A DNA stretch of 64,000 nt. It comes from Novakomyces olei. Lineage: Eukaryota > Ascomycota > Novakomycetes > Novakomycetales > Novakomycetaceae. Positions 25,376-39,218 of the stretch are shown here, piece by piece. The notes beneath the pieces are model-generated. The model was not told where the DNA came from, ran no database searches, and worked only from the letters and a program-made list of their open reading frames with translations. The DNA is taken from the NCBI GenBank assembly GCA_016906335.1, contig JADEYG010000007.1:959001-1023000 (forward strand). Reading direction: 5' to 3'. Position numbers and translations under genes: made by a program. The first letter of the stretch is position 1. Every line of letters starts with the position of its first letter.

Positions 25376-26610
25376 TAGTTTGTTTATCGCTGCGTTTGCA
25401 TAGCACATACAGTACCAATCATCGTACATTACACGCTCCATTCTGTAGTGCAATCACACCCAACGCGAGACGCATCTGGTAATGTAGAACAGTAATTCAA
25501 CATGCTTGAAATTTTGAGATTATTATACTGTTTGTGGACGGCACACGTAAACACCGACCTATCGTTTAACAATTACATTAAAACTCAAAGTTACCCTGCC
25601 TCACACGGGAAAGACAAGCTATCTCGCCCTATAAAATTCACAGCAGAAAAATACAGCATTCCAATTTTTCGCCACGTTACGTTCCATACACTTTCCATAC
25701 ACAACCTGGCTGCACCCTTCCCTCGCCGTATTTACATGTTAAAACCCCTATAGCCCAACAGTGCCATTTCTCCGAGCGCGTTGTCCGTGCGTAATACGTG
25801 TGGTGGGGCATCTTATCGCGAAATTAATTAAGGAACGGTGGACTCGTGCCGCCATCGCGTTCACCACTCGTAACCCCCGATTTCGGCAACATTAGCCCCC
25901 TTTGGTCAAGAGTTTCATCTCGGCTAGCATTGGTTTAGTTTGATTGTTCCTTGGACGAACAGGGTTTATCTCTCCGACTTCACTATACTGCACACTGCGC
26001 ATGGTAGATACACGATGAATCTTTTTACTGGCGCCGTTGGTGACTCAGTCGCACACGGCTTAGCCTTGGGCTTGAGGCGATGTTTTACACACTCTTACAA
26101 CGTTGCCTGCAAGTTTAATTGTTGCATACAATTTTTACTTTATGTATCAAATGTTTTAGTGTGAGGCGACAAGTAGTGAACGCCGAATTTAAGTTTTTGT
26201 AACGTAAATTTTCCTAATGAAAACAATGTTTCGTAATGTAGGTTTTACCGCTTTGCCAATCGCGTATGGAAGGGGAAAAAGGGGCCGCGGCTCATTACAG
26301 CTTGGCCGTTTTCGGTACTGTATGAATTTGTTTGCACATCCAGTCTTCTTTGCCATTCTGTATTTGATTGATTAATATGCCGCCATTACAACTGTTCTCT
26401 TGTATTTCACATTTTGTGCACTACTCTACTTTCCCAAAGACTAATGCTTTTCATTCGCAGACCTGAAATTAATAGGCGCCAATTTTGCAGATTATGAGAA
26501 ACTTTGTATAAAGCCAGGATTTTAATTAGATTTCAGGAACCGCATGTAAAATGAATTAATAATACAGAAATGGAGGTGTCAGGCCAACGAGGCCGGTACC
26601 GTCGGTAGCG

Positions 26611-26631
26611 TTAGCGTTAGGGTTAGGGTTA
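26611..26631. repeat. Telomere-like TTAGCG/TTAGGG units
   Basis: Two GTTAGCG units are followed by two GTTAGGG units, about 245 bases past the PGI1 stop codon. They are the same motif class as seen at 9.8 and 13.3 kb. Confidence 0.8.
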
Positions 26632-26876
26632 CTCTTTTGTGCAAATCACGATACGAAGCAAGTCTTGTCGAGCAAAGAATAGCAAGCCTTCAATTCAGCC
26701 GGAATATATTCTCCTCTGCGACAGCTCTCTACTCGTCTACCATACGCCTTGTTTTGCACAAAATACATCTCTGCACATCTATAAGTCTGTTTGCAGTGCC
26801 GGCATTCAATTAAACAAATGTAAACCATCATGGAAGAAGTGGATTGATTATTACAAAACAGCCTAAACTTTCCACC

Positions 26877-28598
<1,722 letters not shown>

Positions 28599-29362
28599 TA
28601 CGATTCGATGGTACCTTACGGACGGATAGTGTCGTAATATGTATGTATTTACGTAGCCAATACCAACGAAATGCGAGCTATATATAGTTTACTGTGTATG
28701 TGTGGTAATCCACCTATCATATACGACAGTATATTGGGGCCGTACCATTATTGTATAAAAGATTAGCTTTACAATAGTTGGGGCCTGAATTTTATACATG
28801 TCCGCCCTTGCAGGGTGGGATTTTGGTGGGATTATTGGAGAAGCAAGTAGTGCTGAGGAGGGCTATTTTACAGTACACTTTAGATTCGCTCTCATTGATA
28901 CGTATTAATCATTTCGAGCAATCGCGATTGTGTATAGATGTAATATCGTCCGTACGAACTTCCCTCGTGCCCTTACAGTACAAGTATGCCGCCACCTTAT
29001 ATTTGCTAAAACTTTTGGTATAAAATCCGAAAATAAACCCTAAATAACCCTTAATATATAGCATTGCTTACGAGATTTGTAATGCCACAGACCAAAATAT
29101 TTTCGTTACACTGTAAATGACATAAAATGTTCACGGTTAATAAATATTTTGTGATAAATAAATTTGATAGCACTATGATGCCAGCAATAATATAGTACAG
29201 AAACGATAGCAAAATAAAAATAATAATTATAATAATAATAAATAATAAAAAATAAATAATAATAATAATAATAATACATAAGCCAGAAGAATAACAAAAT
29301 TAATATCTTCTACATGGATAGAAAGATTTGATCAAGAGGCAAATAGCTGCCCATCATCTACA
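28599..29362. promoter_or_regulatory. Divergent PGI1/ATP25 promoter region
   Basis: A 764-bp gap between two divergent ATGs. It holds two spaced CCCTAA/CCCTTAA units at 29036-29054 and an ATA/AAT microsatellite at 29210-29275. No gene is seen. Confidence 0.5.
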
Positions 29363-32004
29363 ATGCAGGCGACAGGTCGCCGGCTTAACTTGCCGCCGTC
29401 AAAATGTGCTTACTGTACATTTAAATGGCAGCCTCGGCTCCGCCTTCGCCGACCATTCTCGAGCGGCAACGGGGACAGCAGCAACAAGGACACTCCTCAG
29501 CCTTTGAGCCTCAAGGATAAAGTATGAATTGCGCAATGACCTGCTCATGTACTAACATCTAGAACGGTGAACCCAACAATTCAGACTCATTAGCTTCCGA
29601 AGCTCCTCCGCAAATAGTTCCCTGGTATCTTCAGTCTACACAAAATTTGGCACAAGAATCATTTGCTGCTCTTTATCAACGGCCGGAAGAACCGATCCCC
29701 GAGCTACCGGAGGACGCTACTGCAGAAACCCAAAGACTGGCAAAATTCCTGGCACGTGATCAAGGCGTGTCTGACTTGCGCGCGTACGATAATCGCTACT
29801 TTGAGCCAGAAAGTATCGGATGGCGTGACTCGTCATTGACGCTTGTGGGAAGCACTCGGTCCAGTACTCAACTGGCCGCAACTGCTCAAGCAGTACGGCA
29901 GTTTTTAAAACATGAATTACACATTACACCCTCGATTCATGGATTGCCAAAGTCACAAAACATAAAAGTACTCCGGAGACGCCAACGCAAGAAACTGGGC
30001 CGATCTGGTGGGACTATAGAGCGGGAGCCACCTCACTGGGTTATCGTTCAGCCGCTACAAGGACCCTATGGCAATGGTCTGGACAGTGTTGTACTGCACC
30101 TTTTCACACAGGAAAGCAGAGAATTATGGGATTTGGACAGTACGTTGGCTCAGGTGAAGGAACAGGAAATTGACCACGGTCAAGAAGAGCCTTACTCTGG
30201 ATTTGAAGATTTACTGGCGCCCTTACCAAGAAGGCAACGAGGGCAAAAGGCGGATCCATCAAGAGAACAAAGTCGGATTCGGTTCCTTTCGCCGAGGCAA
30301 ACAAGGCAGTACTCTACGCAGACAGATCTACAAGGGCCCAAGTTGAGCAGTATTGAACGTGTTGAAACTAGACGGTCTGAGCCCTCCGGCAAAAGACACA
30401 AGGACGTTCGGCTTATTGACTTTGCTGCTCCGTTCCGGCCGTTTGGTTTTCGAACACGGACAAGCAAATTGACCTCTGCCGAGTTTCGAGACCTTGTCAG
30501 CCAAGTGCGAGCCGCTAAATCCGACCATGCCCCGCTCGACGAGGCAACCCGAATCCTGGTGGATAATGTGCTGGACTATGGCAATTTTGAGAGGGCTACA
30601 CAGCTGTACCATACAAATGCGAGCGCAGTCCCTCTTGAAAAGGCACTCGCCTGTCATGTACGTTACTTGCAGAATTACGACGACAAGACTGAAACATTGG
30701 ATAAATCTGCGGTCGAAAGCTCGTTTAATGAGCTCTTCCGAATTGCAAATAAATTTGGAGCAGTAGAAGGCGGCCAAAATGACCATGTAAACTGGTCACT
30801 ATGGGCTCTGCGTGTCCAGTTTTATGCACTGCTTAATTTCGTATGGCCAAGGCAGTTTCCAGCACAAGGCTTGCTACAGATTCTGGACGAAGCTGAGACT
30901 GTAGGAACTGCGGTTCCACTTGGTATATATTACATGGTAATGGACGCAGCATCATTGGCAAAGACTGTTCATTTAAAGGCAGATAAATCGAATGATACTT
31001 CGGGTCCAGGCTCTCTTGCTGACCGTAATAAATGGCGAAGTCGCGTCCGCAAAAGCATCACAGATAATCGCGTTGCCCTAATATTGCAAGTACTTGAACG
31101 CGTCGAGTTTGATGCAGCAACGGAAACCCGTGACGGGTACTCGGCCCGGATTTTTGTGGCGCTTTACCGTGCTTGCATGCCAGAGGCAGCCAGTTTGCGG
31201 TACCTTTTACCTCAGAATAATGTGAATGATCTCGAAAATGATGGTTATAATTACGACAATAATCATAATTATGCCTGTAACGGATTAGAACTGGCAAAGA
31301 ATTCTTTTGAATTCAGTACAAACTCATCGCTAAGGCTGAACCCAGCTTCATCGCCAGCGTACCGCAAAATAATGGATCCAAGAGCATTTCTAGTGGAAGA
31401 CACAATGGCCTACTTTAATATTCCATGGACTTCAGCCATGGTTTCTGTAGCCATGACGGGTCTGGCCGGGGCTCACAAGTTTGTTGCTCTTTACCGAAGG
31501 TTTCAGCATATGCGTCAAGCCGGAATGAGACTGACTCCACAAATGTGGACGGCACTTTTTGCTCTTGTTGCCGATACCGGTAACGCAAAAGTTGCCATAA
31601 CTGCTCTCGATTATTGGTACCGTGAAATGTGCGACAGCTTTGCTTTTGAGGGCAGTGTGGGAACAAATGACGGAAACAAAGATGACAATACTAATGTAAA
31701 ACTGACACCGGAATTGGCACAAGCACTCGAGGCTTTAGTGCTGCTTGTCGACCCTGATTCACGCATGTCTGGGTACAATAGGGTTCGTCGACATATTAAA
31801 CCGTACATTTCGAACAAGGTCCGCTTAGTGCCAGAGCCACACGGGGAATTAGAGAATGGTGAAGCTCTGAATAAGGATTATTTCAGCGGGAACAAATCGT
31901 CGTCGGGTCGAAATAAAAGCGAAGAAAGCAAAGCGGTAAGAAAGGCGGGGACGGATCACGTTTCAAAGCAGATTAGTATTTTGGAGCAATTGCGGACTGT
32001 TTAA
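29363..32004 (+). CDS. ATP25: Mitochondrial ATP synthase assembly/mRNA stability protein Atp25
   Basis: Atp25 is a mitochondrial matrix protein made as one precursor: an N-terminal RsfS/ribosome-silencing-factor-like half and a C-terminal M domain that stabilises the subunit 9 (OLI1) mRNA in yeast. There are two exons (29363-29521, 29563-32004) with a 41-nt intron, giving 866 residues. The N-terminus MQATGRRLNLPPSK...RLRLRRPFSS is a clear mitochondrial presequence. PWYLQ and the RsfS-like block with SLTLVGSTRSSTQLAATAQA, ELHITPSIHGL and KVLRRRQRKKLGR match family landmarks, followed by PPHWVIVQPLQGPYG. The downstream half is mainly helical with IDFAAPFRPFGFRT, the usual start of the second part. 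A Lys/Ser-rich tail ends the protein. Confidence 0.85.
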
Positions 32005-32122
32005 ACAAACGGAATATGATGATAAAGAGATTTCTAGTCTATATGTATTATGAACATAAATAAATATAAATACGGCCTGAATAATAAAATATTTTTTGAG
32101 ATCGTCCAATGTGTACAACAGT

Positions 32123-35101
32123 CTATTCACTCTGTGCGAGCTGCCTTAGAGTGCGCAACAATTCTGTCATTCTACGCGCCTTTAAAGCCAAACGAAGAGC
32201 CTTTGTTGCAAAATCTTGATCCGTGGTCTGTAGCAAATAAGCTCGTAAAGGTTCTGCAGCCTTACGCGAAATAGCAAAAAGCGTTTGAGCACAAGCCTGA
32301 ACAATATCCTGGTTGGACAGCAAATAATGCTTAAAAATCCAGCAGCTTTTAAGAGCCAGCTGTACCGTGAGAATAGGACTGAAAGGAGACGGATCTGCGC
32401 TTTGCTCTGTAAAGGCAACTGCGACCAGTTCAATAATGGTCAAACTCACAACGGGGCCTTGAGAGTAATCGAGAAATTGGCTGCTGGCGCCCAAAATCTT
32501 TGGACGAAGAGCATTAAATTTTGTAGTGTTTTTCCCGTATAAAGTAAGCAAGCTTTTAGCATACGTAAAGATCTGTGCAATTAACTGTTCGTCCTGAACT
32601 GAAACATTTGTGATATCCAGACAAGCCATCAGTATTTCATAGTGATATTCAAGGCAAGCCGGGTCTAGAGTTTCAGTCTCTAAACTGATATTAGTTGCAG
32701 CGCGAAGAAAAGGCCATTTCAGGCCGTGTTGTCCAATTAAACCGGACACAAGGCGCAACGCTTTTTCAGAACCAAAACAACGGGATAGGGCAGGGATCTG
32801 TGCACATGTAGAAACAGCTTCCATACTGTTTGCGAGTACACTGTCCAAAAGGCCCGGATTTTCTACATTGTGAGCAACTTCCCATAGTTGGGAAAGAAGG
32901 CTCAAAAAAGCATCAAAAAACGTTTCTGTAGCACTAGCTCCATCACTAACAGACATGGAACTGTGTTTGACGCGTTCAACGATTACAAGTGCTAGTTTCG
33001 TCATATAAGCAGGACTGTTTAAGCTCTCAGCCGGCGCCGAAGGCTGCAGTTGATTAGCTTCGCGCACGAAAAGTACAAGGTCGGTGAGGCCTGTAAATAC
33101 AGAGCCACAAGATTCCTGGTTGCAAATTGCTGTTGCCAAAGCTTCAATCAAATTTGCATAAACATCGGTATCATGAGTGTCGGCGAGCGTTGCAGTTATG
33201 CCTTGAACATTGTTCAAAATACAGTCTTTGTCGTGCAAAGCGAACACTTTAAGCGCCAGGGACGCAGTGTAGACTAGTGCGGCTTGTTGCTGGCCGGAAA
33301 AATTCAAACATTGAAGTAGAAAAGGCAGAATTCTTGAGGTTTGTACTGATATTTGGCAGATTTCTGCAACTTGTGTTCGCACAAGATCGCACAAGGCCAG
33401 TCGACCAATGGGGACTGTGAAATTTAATGCTAATTGGAGTACAGATTCGCTTGTAACATAATCCAATAATTCTGGCGGTAGTGGCTGTAGCTGTGCCGCT
33501 ATTTTTGTGAAGTATATTACTCCATCTAGTATCTAAATTGACATTAGAAGGGACAATAAAGAAATAAATAAACAAACAAAGGAATCGATTAAATAGATAT
33601 ATCTGTATTAATCAGGAAAGAATATCATACATAAACAGAATCGGTCGCGACACTATTCTGCAACATGCTAACAATATTCTCGTAATACATTCTCGGGGAC
33701 AGAAAATAAATATTTTCAATCAACTCGGCAAACGATTCTCTTGCGTCGTTAAGAGCCTCTCTTTCCGCTACATTAAACGGCCCCAAGGGAGTAAGTTTCA
33801 GGGATATACAAGACAACAATATTTCAACATCATCTTGTACATTCGATCTTTGTAGCTCGCGGTCATTTTCAAAGCAATCGACCCAATATCCTAGTGAGGT
33901 AAAAGCAATCTGCATATTGTCAAGAGCAGGCCGGCGGATGAATTCAATCATTAGCCTTTTCAATTCCGAGAAAATCTCAGGACTTTCTCGAGCCAGATCT
34001 GATCCATATTCTGTCAAAAGAGATGTAATGATGCATGCAAGATTATAATCCTGAATATCATACTCACCAGAGTCCGATTTCGAAAGAAATTCTGTAACAG
34101 GCTGAAATTCTGTGGATTGAACGCAAATATTCTGTGTAATTTTCATCGCATTGGCCTTTGTTATAGAACCCGACTCTATCATTTGAGTAAGAGCTTGGCT
34201 TGCGCTCTCAAATACATCGCGTTGTCCCAATAGGTCAATTGAACGATCGATAAGGTCCCTTTAAAGTTTAACAATGAACAATGAGCATTTTTCAGTTTCG
34301 TACCTATCTGCAAACTGACCTGAAAAAGCAAGCTGCAACAAACGATAGGTCTCAATGGCACTTGTTGAGTATTCAGGGCTCGATATTGTCTGCCTAACGA
34401 GATCGTTTAACTGTGGTCCCGTACTTTGCAAAAATTCAAAGGACGCGAGCCGATAACCCTTGTCCTTTGCGGTCTCAGGGTCAACTTCGTAGACGATAAG
34501 CCGTAAAATCTCTTCCCAAACCCAAAGAAGGCACTGATACAACCGAATAGCAAAATTGACGCTTTGGCTCAGGTTTTCAGGCAAATCACCAACTGCCTTA
34601 ATTGCATCTTCTGTAGTCATCTTTAATACGCTCTCGGCCAAGTAAACACAGCATTTCTGCAGAGTATTCTGACTCGCCTGGTCAGCAATAAGTCTTACAC
34701 AGACCTGCACAACGAGGCCAATATGCTCAGGCAAAACATGCTTGAAAGAAGTGCTAAAGACAATTAGAAATCTATTTTAATAAAAAGCCGTACACATAGT
34801 TTCCTACAAACCAGACGACAATAAACCTGACTCGTTCGTCCTGTCGATTAACAAATGGATCAAGAGTATTTCATTTACATTATTTTCCAGAGCAGAAAAA
34901 GCTATGTTGAAGGCTTCTGGCGATCCGTTATTGCCAAACTCCGTTAGCGCGTTCGAAATTTTTGCAATGAGCTCTGTATTTGCAGCGTTATACGGTGCAT
35001 ACAGCTCATTTACCCACTTGAATAATGATAAGATCGATGCATTTTACTTCCCTTACATAAGCAAATGTTGAAGCACTATCAATACAGACTGAACCGTCCA
35101 T
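32123..35101 (-). CDS. Importin-beta-like karyopherin (importin-13/Kap122-like)
   Basis: A nuclear transport receptor built of HEAT-like helices. There are six exons on the minus strand (35101-35057, 35016-34879, 34840-34794, 34753-34304, 34258-33631, 33532-32123), giving 905 residues. The N-terminus reads WVNELYAPYNAANTELIAKI, then ALENNDERVRFIVVWFVGNY after removal of a 38-nt intron. This layout (L-Y-x-P, amphipathic helices, D-x-x-V-R-F) is that of the importin-beta N-terminal region in the Kap122/importin-13 group. The remainder is leucine-rich alpha-helical sequence without other domains, for example LPFLLQCLNFSGQQQAALVY. Four of five introns are 38 to 45 nt. Membership in the Mtr10/transportin-3 group is the main alternative. 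The gene converges on ATP25 (118 bp apart) and is divergent from STUB1. Confidence 0.7.
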
Positions 35102-35149
35102 ATACTCATAGTTAGTTTGCCGTTTCCACAAGAAAGCAGATTCTTTCTT

Positions 35150-35330
35150 GCTGAATGGTCTCTGCTAGTCACTCACGCGTGAATAAATAAATAAAAAATA
35201 AATAAAAAACTAAATTAATAATAAATTAATAACAAACTAATAACAAATTAATAACAAATTAATAAATTAATAAATTAATTAAATTATAATTATAATCATC
35301 ATTAATATTAATATTAAATTAATATATCTC
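35150..35330. repeat. AT-rich repeats in the karyopherin/STUB1 divergent promoter
   Basis: AATAAATAAAAAATAAATAA followed by several AAATTAATAAC-type units, within the 287-bp space between two divergent start codons. Confidence 0.75.
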
Positions 35331-35388
35331 TTGATATTCCGACTAATTTTTGGTAACACCGGCAACGAGTCTGTGTATAATGTAAATA

Positions 35389-36322
35389 ATGCAGAGCCGA
35401 ACGGCGTCGCAATGGAAAGAAGAAGGAAACAGGCTCTACAAAGAAGAAAAATTAGCTGAAGCTATTCATGTATTGTTCTTTTTAATTTATGAATTCTGAC
35501 ACCCATAAAGGCTTATACACAAGCTATTATTTTGGACCCTACGAATTCTTTGTTTTTTGGAAATCGAGCTCTTTGTTTCCTGCGGACCGATCAGAATGAC
35601 CGGGCAGAAAGTGATTGCCAGCGTGCAATTGCCCTTAATCCGTCTATGCTAAAGGCGCATTACTATTTGGGCAGTTCTTTAATACAGCAGCACAGGTTTA
35701 ACGAAGCAGCTCGGCCTCTTCGCCGAGCATATGATCTTGCTCTTGAACAAAAATCTCCTTCTCTATTAGCCATTTGTGAGAATATACTTAAAGCTAAGCG
35801 ACGAAGCTGGGAATTACAAGAGATCCGGCGATTACAGCAGCAGGGAAAGCTGCTAGTTGAAATAATGCAGTTACTCATCGATCGGAGGAACGAACGAATC
35901 GCAGAGGCCAAAAGAAGTGTTAACGACGCCTCTCAATTAGAGGAAGAAGTTGAAACGCAAACATACTTGACAGACTGTAAAATTCTTGAGCTGCAAGATC
36001 TTTTTGAGCAAGCGGACGAAAAACTTAAGAAGCGGGTATTATAAACGCCTGAGCAGTAGTAAGATTGCATTTAATTGAAACTAACATTTTATTACAGGAG
36101 GTCCCGGAATACCTTATCGATCCCATTTCGTTTAATATAATGATTGATCCAGTCGTTACACCGTCCGGCAAGAGCTTCGACCGGGCATCTATTGTCACCC
36201 ATTTGCTAAATCGGCCTTACGATCCGTTTACAAATCAACCGCTTTCTGAGAAAGATCTCAGATCAAATCTTGCGTTACGAGAAGCTTGTGAGGTATTTTA
36301 TCAATTGTTTCCTGAATTCTAA
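35389..36322 (+). CDS. STUB1: CHIP-type E3 ubiquitin ligase (TPR plus U-box)
   Basis: CHIP/STUB1 binds the C-termini of Hsp70 and Hsp90 through TPRs and ubiquitinates their clients. There are three exons (35389-35469, 35511-36035, 36098-36322) giving 276 residues. TPRs occupy about residues 6-105: WKEEGNRLYKEEKLAEAIHA, TNSLFFGNRALCFLRTDQND and LKAHYYLGSSLIQQHRFNEA. These include the carboxylate-clamp type N and K positions. A charged helical hairpin follows, as in CHIP. The U-box (about residues 203-275) contains PEYLIDPISFNIMIDPVVTP, SGKSFDRASIVTHLL and DPFTNQPLSEKDL. The protein ends almost directly after the U-box. Introns are 41 and 62 nt. The Saccharomyces and Schizosaccharomyces models lack this gene, so it is informative about the lineage. 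Confidence 0.92.
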
Positions 36323-37008
36323 GCATAATTGATCTTAGTTTTGAGTTGTTTTTCTCCATTCATCTCTCTTTTTTTTTTTTTTTTTTTTTTTTTGTTTCTT
36401 TTTTCTTATTTCTTAATTATTGTATTTAATGCTTAAATAAAGGAATTTCTACATAAGAATGGATGGGCAGCCGATTGGTGAGAACCGACAACAGACTGCT
36501 ATTGGGCTAAAAACCAATTTTCAGCATGGGTATTTTGACGTTGTTCCGCAAATTCCAGAGTTAAGTGTGGCTTCAAGGACAGAAAACTGAAAGGCCAGCT
36601 TACCTACGGGGCAATGACGAAATACCGCGTCTGAGCTGTTATTGTAACCATATTTCATCGGTCCAAAGCAACTGGACAATTTTATCCAATATAATACTAA
36701 ATCCGAGTGTGTAAGCCAATATTTGAAATAATGCCATCTAAGCGGATTGAGGCTAGCATCGTGTATTTGCACAAATTATGGACATTTATTAGACAAAAAA
36801 TTTCAGGCTTTAGAATCAGAGTTTCACACAGCCCGAGCAAACTTGTGAAGATGTTGTAAAAATAACTATAGTTGAACAATCAAGAATGAGCAAAGATACA
36901 GAAATGCTATCTAAAATGGAAATCACACATAAATTCATCTAATTATTTGATCACGAAAAAAAATAAAACCAAACCGCAACGCCTTTCTCTCGCAGATTAT
37001 TATGATCA
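36323..37008. other. Intergenic region STUB1/DUF3292, poly(T) and an unexplained block
   Basis: A T25 run lies at 36369-36393. Then comes a GC-richer block (about 36450-36880) with a 43-codon plus-strand frame (ATG at 36459, MDGQPIGENRQQ start) and longer minus-strand frames. On the minus strand one frame reads LLWTDEIWLQ, faintly like a Tc1/mariner-type transposase catalytic stretch. None of this is strong enough to name a gene. Confidence 0.35.
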
Positions 37009-39218
37009 TCATGTTATTTGTACAAAGTTGATTGGAGCCAAGCCTTGATGGAGTTAGTACGAATTCTTTGAACAATATATTGAAAAAATTCATATTCAAA
37101 TAAAAGATAAAATAAGCAGATAAAAGAAAGAGAAGCCTTACTCAGAATCTTATTAAAACAAATGTTACGTTTATGCATAGCATAAAAATTCAGTACAGAC
37201 CCATCTTTGAGCGTAATCGTGAGTTCCTCATTCAATGGCCCTAGCAATTTCCCATTGGAACCCTTGCGTAGCCGAAGAATCTGATCATAACGGTGCTTAT
37301 CCTTTGACGAAGACGGTTTGGATGACAAGGTAAAGAAAAACGAGTCAGACATCAAAACCAACTTGCCAATTAGCCCCTTGTGAACACAGCTATGAGTGCT
37401 AATAATCATATTGTCGTTCAGAGCATATACACGTTCTTCGTCTTCTAGCATAGAGCTGGCCGTCGAAAAACTTTCTTCAGATGAATCAGACTCCAACGAA
37501 TCATCAGAGTTATTACCATCCTTGCCTTCGTTCGAGCGCCTTTTATCAGCGGCCCTTCTTTCCTCCCGTTCAAGCTGCAAATAGAAATCATTCTCCACTT
37601 GACTCTCGATAAGATTCAAGCGAGCCCGATTTGTCCGTTGTTTCAGAGAGGAGATTGAATACTGAACAGCGTCTGGAATGTCCCAGAGAACCCACTTTAG
37701 CGGAGAAACAAGGAAACGGTATTTTGGAAACCTTGAGGCGACCGGAAACAATATGAAAAACCAGAGCCCAAAGATAAAGTATACAATTTTCAAGCAATGC
37801 TCAGAGCTAGTAGTAAAAGTACCGGCTAGACAGACGAGGAGAAAAATTAGAGTGTGAATAGTCTTGCGAGGGTAGGCCCACTGTGAAAAGTTTTGTAAAA
37901 CTTCAAGCAGTGTAACAAGATCAGCCAGTTGTGATTGTAAATGAACGCCATATGTTTGCTTCAGCTCCATCATTGCTCCAGTATTACCGCGATTAAGTAA
38001 TGTCTCACTGAAAGTGATGGAAGCTTCATGCCGGTGTCTTTGCCTCGTAGCAGCCTTTTTAGTCTGCTCTGCAGAGCTGGAATAAAAACGCTGCTTGAGA
38101 ACGTAGTAAATAATCCAGGTGAAAACAAACGTAAATATATAATTTTTGTGCCACAAGTAGGCGTAGAAAAGGAACCATCGCAGCGTGCGTTTTGGGCTCT
38201 CCCAGCGCCCGACTTGACGGCATTCAAGAAAAAATTCTTGCCATGGCCCAGATAGAAAGATCAACCGTTCAATTCCAGACTGGAAAGTGGGATAAGAAAA
38301 TTTGTCATGAGCTTGACGTGGGCGAAGGTGGGGCTTACCGAAATTTTCTGCCCAGGAAAGTAAGAAATATCCGGCCCACTTGGACCAGGCTAATCGTTCT
38401 TGGTCCTCGTCATCGCGATACTTGAACGCTTCAAGAGGCGGCAGTAACCGTTCAATTTCAGGAACTGCTTCGACTTCGTGAACGTAGCGGGAAAGAACAA
38501 CAGCAATCCGCCTTAGTTCATGCATATACTCAACCTGTTGCACAATACGGTCCCTTTCGATCCATTCGTCCAGCGATTGAGCATTAGTCTTGAGATCGTT
38601 CAGGCGCAGATACTCGTCACGTTCGCGATCAGGCATATTGCTCTCATTAGCGCGCATAACCTGTGACCATACAAGTGCACCGGCCTGAGACTTTATATGC
38701 CTTTTAGGATGGTGAATAAAGTTACGCAATTGCCGACGACGGCTGCCGTGGCTATCAAGCGCTTCAACTGGAGGAAGCAAACTATGGAGATGAAATGCGC
38801 TTTTAATTTTATTTTGAACGGCGACAAACGGCCTTTTTAGCCAACTGTTGGCATAGCGGCCGCCCAGGTAAAAGGGAAGGACGCGCTCGGCTGACGAGTC
38901 CAGATCGTCTGGGACGGCATCTTTGTAATCAGCTTCGTCCTCCGTATCTGAACACTTCTGCGCAGCCAAATTATCATTTAAATTATCAGATTTTTTGGCC
39001 AATTTTCCAGCCAATTTTCCACGCGGGCTCGGGGTGCGATCAGCAGAACGGAGTTTGTCTGTGACGCTGTGGTCTGTAGAGCCCTGCTGGCCCACTGCAT
39101 TTTTGGTGCTAAAGTCCGGATCGAGACGGTGAGGGTAGTCAAATTTTTGCAATTTTGACAGAGGAAGCTCGCTTGCAATAAGATTGGCTGTTGAAGGTGA
39201 TGATTTATTATGCGGCAT
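37009..39218 (-). CDS. DUF3292-family membrane protein (GRAM-like C-terminus)
   Basis: A fungal membrane protein of the uncharacterised DUF3292 family. There are two exons (39218-37142, 37043-37009), giving 703 residues. The frame is open further upstream to 39272 without an ATG, so the first internal ATG (MPHNKSSPST) is taken; a spliced leader exon is possible. After an acidic disordered N-terminus come LPFYLGGRYANSWLKRPFVA and a helical region. Hydrophobic segments follow (WFLFYAYLWHKNYIFTFVF region; TLIFLLVCLAGTFTTSS; IVYFIFGLWFFILFPVASRF) together with the family block PKYRFLVSPLKWVLWDIPDA. The C-terminal part (ISTHSCVHKGLIGKLVLMSD and following) looks like a GRAM/PH-like lipid-binding fold. 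The last exon is only 35 nt, spliced after a TACTAAC branch site. Its function is unknown. Confidence 0.75.

Larger units (their letters stand above)
24315..26876. other. 2.5-kb gene-free region upstream of the disordered-protein gene
   Basis: No protein gene is supported. It contains a purine-rich GAGAGAGGGAAGAAAG stretch near 24440-24500 and a 15-bp tandem repeat at 25301-25375. It also has a GC-richer unique block at about 25770-25960 and telomere-like GTTAGGG units at 26611-26631. It is by far the longest intergenic region in the window and probably acts as an extended promoter for the minus-strand gene that starts at 24314. An unrecognised non-coding RNA is also possible. Confidence 0.5.
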
